Shown: piece by piece, positions 6,520 to 10,906 of the stretch | Numbering within the stretch: position 1 is the stretch's first letter | Layout: every line of letters starts with the position of its first letter | Assembly: GCA_959022875.1 (NCBI GenBank) | Contig: CAUFAM010000018.1 | Span: 1-10,906 of the forward strand | Origin: an uncultured Oscillospiraceae bacterium | GTDB lineage: Bacteria > Bacillota > Clostridia > Oscillospirales > Oscillospiraceae | DNA: 10,906 nucleotides | Direction: 5' to 3' | The notes under the pieces: model-generated | The model's input: the letters and a program-made list of their open reading frames with translations, nothing else | The model's database searches: none | What the model was told of the DNA's origin: nothing | Program-made: the position numbers and the translations under genes

Positions 6520-6555
6520 AAAGTGCCCGCCGGCCTTTCAGCCGGCGGGCACTTT
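6520..6555 (-). terminator. strong intrinsic terminator of the ruvX-EFR1 operon
   Basis: A perfect 15-bp stem pairs 6520-6534 with 6541-6555 around the loop CTTTCA. The GC core is GTGCCCGCCGGC. On the minus strand it is followed by five T and lies 9 bases after the stop of the ferredoxin-flavodoxin gene. Confidence 0.88.
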
Positions 6556-6564
6556 CCGATATAA

Positions 6565-7398
6565 TTACAGGAACAGTTTACTCTCGGCCCGGCGGGCAGC
6601 ATACTGATCCTCCAGCTCGTGCTGGTGGTACAGGTATCCCTCGTGGTCGAAGTACTTGGCCCCCATGGGGCACTTTTTCACACAGGCGCAGCACTTGATG
6701 CACTTACCCACCACATTGGACACATCATTGGGGTCGATGGAGCCCATGGGGCACAGGCGGGCGCACAGTCCGCACTTGACGCACTTGTCCGGGTCGGTCA
6801 CGGGCTTCGCCTTCAAGAAATCCTTGATGGGTTCGCCATGGCGGTCCCGTGGGGTGTAGTAGGGCCGGATGGGGTCGCAGCCCTCCACCGAAACGGGAGC
6901 CTCCGGCAGCTGGGTAAGCTCCTTGACCTTTTCAACGGTCTTCTGTGCCAGCTCGTCCACCAGCGCCATATCCGCCTCATCCGGGCGGCCGGCACCCAGG
7001 ATCTTGGAGAACGAGTGCTCACCCACAATGGCGGCGGCAGAAATGGGACAGAAACCATTGCCCGCCATCACATTGCGCAGCTCCATGAGCCCGTCGTCAA
7101 AGTTCCGGTTGCCGTAGAGCACCACAGGAACCGCCAGGGTGCCCTGGCCATGAATGCTGTTTTGCACAAAGGGCAGCAGCAGGTTGGGTACCCGCCCGGC
7201 ATAGACGGGTGTGCCCAGCACCACCAGGTCCTCCCCTCCGAAGCTCAACTCATTGGCCCGGCCGGAAGGCTGGGTATAGTCATGCTCACGATACTCCGCG
7301 CCCAGTCCCTGGGCAATGGCTTTGGCCAGATGAGTGGCCACCTTCTGTGTCGTGCCGGTGCCGCTGAAATAGACAGCCCAGACCGTTTTGATCTCCAT
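6565..7398 (-). CDS. EFR1-type flavodoxin/2[4Fe-4S] ferredoxin fusion protein
   Basis: This 277-residue cytoplasmic electron carrier joins a flavodoxin-like domain (about 1-160) to a C-terminal bacterial ferredoxin domain (about 200-250). The FMN phosphate loop is the SGTGTT at 12-17, and GTPVYAGRVP (62-71) is the usual flavodoxin second block. Two complete CxxCxxCxxxCP motifs are present, at C206/C209/C212/C216 and C233/C236/C239/C243, each able to hold a [4Fe-4S] cluster. An extra cysteine, C237, lies inside the second motif. This matches the EFR1 family of anaerobes, whose redox partner is unknown. ATG 7398 has AAGGAGG 6 bases upstream. The gene lies 23 bp after ruvX and is likely co-transcribed with it; the strong hairpin at 6520-6555 ends the unit. 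Confidence 0.92.
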   Translation of the reverse strand: MEIKTVWAVYFSGTGTTQKVATHLAKAIAQGLGAEYREHDYTQPSGRANELSFGGEDLVVLGTPVYAGRVPNLLLPFVQNSIHGQGTLAVPVVLYGNRNFDDGLMELRNVMAGNGFCPISAAAIVGEHSFSKILGAGRPDEADMALVDELAQKTVEKVKELTQLPEAPVSVEGCDPIRPYYTPRDRHGEPIKDFLKAKPVTDPDKCVKCGLCARLCPMGSIDPNDVSNVVGKCIKCCACVKKCPMGAKYFDHEGYLYHQHELEDQYAARRAESKLFL

Positions 7399-7421
7399 AT
7401 GAATCCTCCTTACCCTTCCTG

Positions 7422-7844
7422 TTACTCGCCCCGCAGGCGTTTTGCGTTTAAATACCCTTCTAAAATCAGGCTGGCTGCCACTGCGTCCACGGTTTTCTTC
7501 CGCTTTTTGGCATTCTTGCCCGCCTCAAATAAAATCCTGTGGGCATCCACCGTAGTGCGCCGCTCATCCCACAGCACCACGGACATACCCGTACACTCCT
7601 CCAGCCGGGCGGCAAAGTCCCGGTAGAGCTGAGCCCGGGGCCCTTCGGTGCCGTCCATGTTCCGTGGGAAACCCATCACCAGCTCCTCCACCCGGTACTC
7701 CTTCACCAGCTTGGCCAGCTCCTCCAGCACCACCTCGGCCTTTCGGCTGTGAATGGTGGTAACAGTGCCCGCCAGAAGCCCCGTCGGATCGGACAGGGCC
7801 ACTCCCGTGTGGGCATCTCCATAGTCAATTGCCATGACGCGCAT
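7422..7844 (-). CDS. ruvX: RuvX/YqgF family pre-16S rRNA nuclease, Holliday-junction resolvase-like
   Basis: From ATG 7844 the protein has 140 residues, the normal size for the family. YqgF proteins adopt an RNase H fold and act in 16S rRNA 5' end maturation; a role in Holliday-junction resolution has also been proposed. The opening MAIDYG holds the first catalytic Asp (D7). VEELVMGFPRNMDGTEGPRA (52-71), DERRTT (93-98) and KTVDAVAASLIL (117-128, with D120) are the other conserved blocks. AGGAGGG lies 5 bases before ATG 7844, and the nearby promoter would start the transcript only about 18 bases upstream, so a longer N-terminus (frame open to 7937) is unlikely. It leads an operon with the ferredoxin-flavodoxin gene and is divergent from the pyruvate-kinase-like gene. 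Confidence 0.93.
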   Translation of the reverse strand: MRVMAIDYGDAHTGVALSDPTGLLAGTVTTIHSRKAEVVLEELAKLVKEYRVEELVMGFPRNMDGTEGPRAQLYRDFAARLEECTGMSVVLWDERRTTVDAHRILFEAGKNAKKRKKTVDAVAASLILEGYLNAKRLRGE

Positions 7845-7868
7845 GACATCCCTCCTGTTCTTGCCCCT

Positions 7869-7897
7869 ACTATACAAGAAATCTCCAAAAAAGACAA
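7869..7897 (-). promoter_or_regulatory. sigma-A type promoter of ruvX
   Basis: On the minus strand TTGTCT (7892-7897) and TATAGT (7869-7874) are exactly 17 bases apart. The predicted start near 7862 gives a leader of about 18 bases containing AGGAGGG. Confidence 0.72.
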
Positions 7898-7911
7898 TCC
7901 CTTTCCCATCA

Positions 7912-7940
7912 TTGACTTTGCGGAACTTACCCTGCATAAT
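7912..7940 (+). promoter_or_regulatory. sigma-A type promoter of the pyruvate-kinase-like gene
   Basis: TTGACT (7912-7917) and CATAAT (7935-7940) are 17 bases apart, each matching 5 of 6 consensus bases. The leader would be about 31 bases, with AAGGAG at 7963-7968. The -35 box lies only 14 bases from that of the divergent ruvX promoter. Confidence 0.8.
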
Positions 7941-7977
7941 AATGTAGAAGGTAAATTAAAACAAGGAGCGGTAGGAA

Positions 7978-8973
7978 ATGGAATTTTATGCCACGCTGGG
8001 CAGCGCATGCACCAAGCCAGCAATTCTGGATCACATGTTCCGGGCGGGCATGACCGGGGCCCGGCTGAATCTGTCCCACACCACTCTTTCCCGGTGTACC
8101 TCCCTGCTCAATGACGGCTTCTGGCCCGCCGCTAAACGCGCGGGCCGTTCCGGGGCACACCTGATTCTGGACATGCAGGGCCCCGAGCTTCGCATCGGTG
8201 AGCTTCCGAGCCCCATCGCCCTCAAGCCCGGCGACATGATCCTCATGGGAGACGGAGGGATTCCCGTCCCAAAGACCGTGCTGGAACACGCCAAGCCGGG
8301 GCAGGAAATCTCCATTGACGACAGTGCCCTGCTGCTTCAGGTGCGCAAGGCCAGCCACAACAACCTGCTGTGCAAGGTGGCCCGGGGCGGAACCCTGCGC
8401 AGCCGCAAGAGCATGTCCCTTCCCGGGGCCCAGATGGACGCCCCCACCCTCACCCAGGCCGACCTGGACAACCTGGCCCTGGCCGGCAGCTTTGGCGTGA
8501 CCCATATTCTCCAGCCCTTTGTCCGGGGAAGCCGGGACTTGGAGTATCTGCGCAAAACCCTCGGCGATATGGGGCTGGGCCATTTGAAGATCATGGCCAA
8601 AATTGAGAGCCAGCAGGGCGTGGAACACCTGGACAGCATTATCGCCATGGCCGACGAGATCTGCATTGCCCGGGGCGATCTGGGCAACTCCATGCCCCTG
8701 TGGAAGCTCCCACGGCTGCAGAAGGACATCGCCCGGCGCTGCCGGGAGAAGGGACGGCCCTTCTGTCTGGTGACCCAGCTGCTCTGGTCCATGGAGCAGC
8801 GTCCCGTCCCCACCCGTGCGGAGGTCAGCGACATTTATAACGGCGTACTGGACGGCGCTGCCTCCCTCATGCTCACCGGGGAGACCGCCGTGGGCCGCTG
8901 GCCGGGGCAGGCCATGGAATATCTGGTAAAAACCGCCCGGGAAGCCATGCGGGCCATGAACGAGGAGGCTTGA
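7978..8973 (+). CDS. pyruvate-kinase-like protein lacking the C-terminal domain
   Basis: This 331-residue protein aligns with the A and B domains of pyruvate kinase (PEP + ADP to pyruvate + ATP), but the usual C-terminal regulatory domain of about 120 residues or more is absent. Substrate-site residues are kept: ARLNLSH (28-34), D65 and R72 in LDMQGPELRIG, the catalytic AKIE (207-210), RGDLG (232-236), T266 in VTQ, PTRAE and LTGETA. Departures are GS instead of GP near the N-terminus, Met and Gln in place of the usual TK after D65, and ILQPFVR for the common SFVR block. The stop is natural: GGAGG and the next gene follow at once, so this is not a frameshift. ATG 7978 has AAGGAG 9 bases upstream. 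The protein could be an active short kinase or a paralogue with a different acceptor or a regulatory role. Confidence 0.85.
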   Translation: MEFYATLGSACTKPAILDHMFRAGMTGARLNLSHTTLSRCTSLLNDGFWPAAKRAGRSGAHLILDMQGPELRIGELPSPIALKPGDMILMGDGGIPVPKTVLEHAKPGQEISIDDSALLLQVRKASHNNLLCKVARGGTLRSRKSMSLPGAQMDAPTLTQADLDNLALAGSFGVTHILQPFVRGSRDLEYLRKTLGDMGLGHLKIMAKIESQQGVEHLDSIIAMADEICIARGDLGNSMPLWKLPRLQKDIARRCREKGRPFCLVTQLLWSMEQRPVPTRAEVSDIYNGVLDGAASLMLTGETAVGRWPGQAMEYLVKTAREAMRAMNEEA

Positions 8974-8978
8974 TCGTG

Positions 8979-9572
8979 ATGGAGCAGATTTTATTTGTGG
9001 ATGCCTGTATGCGGGGGGAGCTCTCCCGCACTAAAACCCTCTGCCGGGAATTTTTAGATCAATATACCGCCCTGCATCCCCAGTGCCAGGTTCACCACCG
9101 GGACCTGACCTCCGCCTCCCTCCCGGTTCTCACCGGGGCCATGGCCCAGGAGCGGGATGCCCTTACCGCCGGGGACAGGGACCATCCTATGCTTCAGCCC
9201 GCCTTGGAGGCTGCACAGGCGGACCTGATCCTGGTGGGCGCCCCTTACTGGGATTTGACCTTCCCTGCGGCGCTGAAGGTCTACCTGGAATGGGCCAGCG
9301 CCATTGGAATTACCTTTGGCTATACCAAAGAGGGGCAACAGGTAGGGCTGTGCAAGGCCCGTCATCTGGTGTTTATCACCACCGCCGGAGGCCCCATTGG
9401 CAATCTGAACCTGGGCTATGACTACTTAAAGGCCTGGGCCGGTATGGTTGGAATCGACCAGACCCACTGCCTGACGGCAGAAAACCTGGACATCCGCGGG
9501 GCGGATGTGGAGGGCATTCTTGCCCAGGCCCGGCAGCAAACCCGCCGTCTGGCCTCTGCGCTCGTCGGATAA
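8979..9572 (+). CDS. flavodoxin-fold NAD(P)H-dependent oxidoreductase (AzoR-like)
   Basis: This 197-residue protein belongs to the Flavodoxin_2 family, which includes FMN-dependent NADH azoreductases and NAD(P)H quinone reductases. The family blocks are SRTKTL after the first strand (16-21), GAPYWDLTFPAALKVYLEW (87-105, the usual AP.WNF..PA.LK), and TTAGGPIG (134-141). It should bind FMN and reduce quinones, azo or nitro compounds by two-electron transfer. The start is a choice among TTG 8970, GTG 8976 and ATG 8979. AGGAGG at 8963-8968 is too close to the TTG and fits either of the others, so I take ATG. The ribosome site lies in the last codons of the pyruvate-kinase-like gene, so the two genes are tightly coupled in one operon that ends at the palindromic terminator. 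The physiological acceptor is unknown. Confidence 0.87.
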   Translation: MEQILFVDACMRGELSRTKTLCREFLDQYTALHPQCQVHHRDLTSASLPVLTGAMAQERDALTAGDRDHPMLQPALEAAQADLILVGAPYWDLTFPAALKVYLEWASAIGITFGYTKEGQQVGLCKARHLVFITTAGGPIGNLNLGYDYLKAWAGMVGIDQTHCLTAENLDIRGADVEGILAQARQQTRRLASALVG

Positions 9573-9592
9573 GCAAATTTGTATAATATAAG

Positions 9593-9624
9593 AAAGGGGG
9601 CGGCCCAGCTGGGCCGCCCCCTTT
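9593..9624. terminator. bidirectional terminator formed by a perfect 32-bp palindrome
   Basis: Positions 9593-9624 are fully self-complementary (AAAGGGGGCGGCCCAG and its reverse complement). As RNA this folds with a 4-base AGCT loop. A T run follows on the + strand; on the minus strand the three stem T are followed by CTT. It separates the convergent oxidoreductase gene (ends 9572) and nrdG (ends 9632), and probably serves both. Confidence 0.88.
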
Positions 9625-9631
9625 TTGCTTC

Positions 9632-10150
9632 TTATTGAATTTCCTGCCACAGCCGCACTTCCCCCGCCTCCAGAGAGGCAGGCACATCCACAATACGCTG
9701 GTTGGCCGAACCCCGGAACCGAAGGCCCAGATCCTTCTGCTCCAGCACAAAGGGCCCGTCCACCAGGATGTCCAGCTGCTCCAGCAGCTCCCGGCTGTGC
9801 TCCCCCACCTTCCCGGCGGCCAGAGCCTCAAAGAGGTAGCCGGAATAACACCAGATGTCCTTCTGGGGCAGTTGTGCCCGCACCCGGCGCACCACCTCCA
9901 GCACTGCTTGCTGATTCTGCGGCTCGAAGGGCTCACCCCCCAGCAGGGACAGTCCCCGGATATAGCTACGGTCCAGCAGGCCCAGAATCTGGGTGATCTG
10001 CTCCTCCCCAAAGGGAGAGCCGAAGCCAAAGTCCCAAGTCTCGGGGTTAAAGCACTCCTTGCAGTGGTGAGTACAGCCGGAGACAAACAGGCTCACCCGC
10101 ACCCCCGGGCCGTTGGCCACATCCACTTTTTTGATGTCGGCGTAGTTCAT
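9632..10150 (-). CDS. nrdG: anaerobic ribonucleoside-triphosphate reductase activating protein
   Basis: This 172-residue radical-SAM enzyme uses a [4Fe-4S] cluster and S-adenosylmethionine to generate the glycyl radical on NrdD. The cluster motif CxxxCxxC is at C26/C30/C33 (CTHHCKEC), preceded by NGPGVR (13-18) and followed by the SAM-binding GGEP (71-74). DILVDGPF and the RFRGSANQR block are typical of the C-terminal half of NrdG. Its length is normal for the family. ATG 10150 has AGGAG about 7 bases upstream. nrdD ends 18 bp upstream on the same strand, so the two are one operon, closed by the palindrome at 9593-9624. No promoter is seen in the 18-bp gap. Confidence 0.95.
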   Translation of the reverse strand: MNYADIKKVDVANGPGVRVSLFVSGCTHHCKECFNPETWDFGFGSPFGEEQITQILGLLDRSYIRGLSLLGGEPFEPQNQQAVLEVVRRVRAQLPQKDIWCYSGYLFEALAAGKVGEHSRELLEQLDILVDGPFVLEQKDLGLRFRGSANQRIVDVPASLEAGEVRLWQEIQ

Positions 10151-10168
10151 GCTCTTACTCCTGACCTT

Positions 10169-10906
10169 TTACAGGTGCAGCACCCGGGACTTGATCTCCT
10201 TGGTCTTGCCCACATTCCAGAAGTTTTCGCCCAGATAGCCGCAGGTCCGCCGGGTGACATTCATCTTGCTCCGGTCGGTATTGTGGCAGACGGGGCACTC
10301 CCACTGGTTCTGGTCGTTGATGATAATTTCTCCGTCAAAGCCGCACACCTGGCAGTAGTCGCTCTTGGTGTTAAACTCGGCGTACTGGATGTTGTCGTAA
10401 ATGAAGCGGACCACATCCTTCAGGGCCTCCAGGTTGTGGCGCATGTTGGGGATCTCCACATAGGAGATGCACCCGCCGGTGGAAATCTTCTGGAACTGGC
10501 TCTCAAAGGTGAACTTGTCGAAGGCATCGATGTGCTCGCGCACGTCCACATGGTAACTGTTGGTGTAGTAGCCCTTGTCGGTGACGTCGGGAATGGTGCC
10601 AAAGCGCTCCTTGTCGATGCGGGCAAAACGGTAGCACAGGCTCTCGGCAGGAGTGCCGTAAAGGGCGAAGCCGATGTTGGTCTCCTTCTTCCAGTCGTCG
10701 CAAGCCTTGCGCAGGCGGTTCATTACCTTCAGGGCAAACTCGGTTCCGCCGGGCTGGGTGTGGCTGACGCCCTTGACCAGCTTGGTCACCTCATAGAGGC
10801 CAATATAGCCCAGGGAGATGGAGGAATAGCCCCCGTAGAGCAGCGGCTCGATGGAAGCACCCTTGGGCAGACGGGCAATGGCACCGTACTGCCAGTGGAT
10901 GGGGGG
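10169..10906 (-). CDS. nrdD: anaerobic (class III) ribonucleoside-triphosphate reductase, C-terminal part
   Basis: Only the last 245 codons are in the window; the gene continues past 10906. The enzyme reduces NTPs to dNTPs under anoxia by a glycyl-radical mechanism. The visible part opens with HWQYGAIARLPKG and LLYGGYSSISLGYIGLYE, a conserved NrdD core block. KACDDWKKETNIGFALYGTPAESL and the GYYTNSYH stretch follow. Near the end two CxxC pairs (C185/C188 and C204/C207 of the visible part) form the zinc-binding motif. The glycyl-radical site is RRTCGYLG, with the radical Gly encoded at 10238-10240. The end KSRVLHL is intact. No ATG start lies in the visible portion; the GTG at 10789 is internal. 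The gene is followed at 18 bp by nrdG. Confidence 0.96.
   Translation of the reverse strand, partial: PPIHWQYGAIARLPKGASIEPLLYGGYSSISLGYIGLYEVTKLVKGVSHTQPGGTEFALKVMNRLRKACDDWKKETNIGFALYGTPAESLCYRFARIDKERFGTIPDVTDKGYYTNSYHVDVREHIDAFDKFTFESQFQKISTGGCISYVEIPNMRHNLEALKDVVRFIYDNIQYAEFNTKSDYCQVCGFDGEIIINDQNQWECPVCHNTDRSKMNVTRRTCGYLGENFWNVGKTKEIKSRVLHL

Noticed and set aside
5473..6564. Long + strand open frame (363 codons) opposite the FAD dehydrogenase
   Set aside because: His/Gly/Pro-rich low-complexity translation typical of an antisense frame; the minus strand carries clear FAD-binding motifs.
6619..7626. Long + strand open frame (335 codons) across the ferredoxin and ruvX genes
   Set aside because: It spans two well-supported minus-strand genes and their 23-bp gap, and has no recognisable domain.
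7927..8628. Minus-strand open frame (233 codons) opposite the pyruvate-kinase-like gene
   Set aside because: Antisense shadow; it would run through both divergent promoters and shows no motif.
9582..9587. TATAAT box just after the oxidoreductase gene
   Set aside because: No -35 box at a suitable distance, and the palindromic terminator follows within a few bases, so a promoter here would make no useful transcript.
1..10906. CRISPR array, insertion sequence, tRNA, riboswitch or phage element
   Set aside because: No regular repeat-spacer series, terminal inverted repeats with transposase, cloverleaf or integrase-like frame was seen; intergenic gaps are all about 160 bases or less and are explained by promoters and terminators.

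Overview
The window reads as chromosomal DNA of an anaerobic, fairly GC-rich Firmicute, most likely a gut member of the Oscillospiraceae/Ruminococcaceae type. This is inferred from Gram-positive style GGAGG ribosome sites, sigma-A like promoters, a class III (anaerobic) ribonucleotide reductase, a flavodoxin/ferredoxin fusion, a CmpB-type membrane protein and the codon bias. I see no tRNA, rRNA, IS element, phage gene or CRISPR array. Most of it is ordinary core genome, and I did not find a convincing new multi-gene system.

Layout. 1-571: a five-helix CmpB-family membrane protein (+) ends in a hairpin shared with the opposing genes. 574-1555 (-): a secreted polysaccharide deacetylase, then a 56-residue single-pass protein. 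1630-3149 (-): a secreted TraB/GumN-family protein with an SLH-like N-terminal half, its own promoter and its own terminator. 3204-4691 (-): an NfeD-SPFH (band 7) membrane pair. 4816-6479 (-): a COG2509-type FAD-dependent dehydrogenase with an unusual leader. 6520-7897 (-): ruvX, then a flavodoxin plus 2[4Fe-4S] protein of the EFR1 type. 7912-9572 (+): a pyruvate-kinase-like barrel without the usual C-terminal domain, transcribed divergently from ruvX and followed by a flavodoxin-fold NAD(P)H oxidoreductase. 9593-9624: a palindromic terminator between convergent units. 9632-10906 (-): nrdG and the 3' part of nrdD, which runs off the window.

How the genes work together. nrdD/nrdG supply deoxynucleotides without oxygen: NrdG uses SAM and an iron-sulfur cluster to install the glycyl radical on NrdD. 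NfeD and the SPFH protein form a known membrane-scaffold partnership. Several neighbours are flavin or Fe-S redox proteins (the FAD dehydrogenase, the EFR1-type protein, the flavodoxin-fold oxidoreductase), which suits an anaerobe, but nothing in the sequence ties them into one pathway. Nearly every transcription unit is closed by its own strong hairpin, so the region is a set of small independent operons. No gene-free stretch exceeds about 160 bases. The most distinctive items are the short pyruvate-kinase paralogue with altered cation-site residues, the SLH-TraB fusion, the regular 11-residue repeats in the SPFH protein, and the minimal upstream ORF that overlaps the start of the FAD dehydrogenase.
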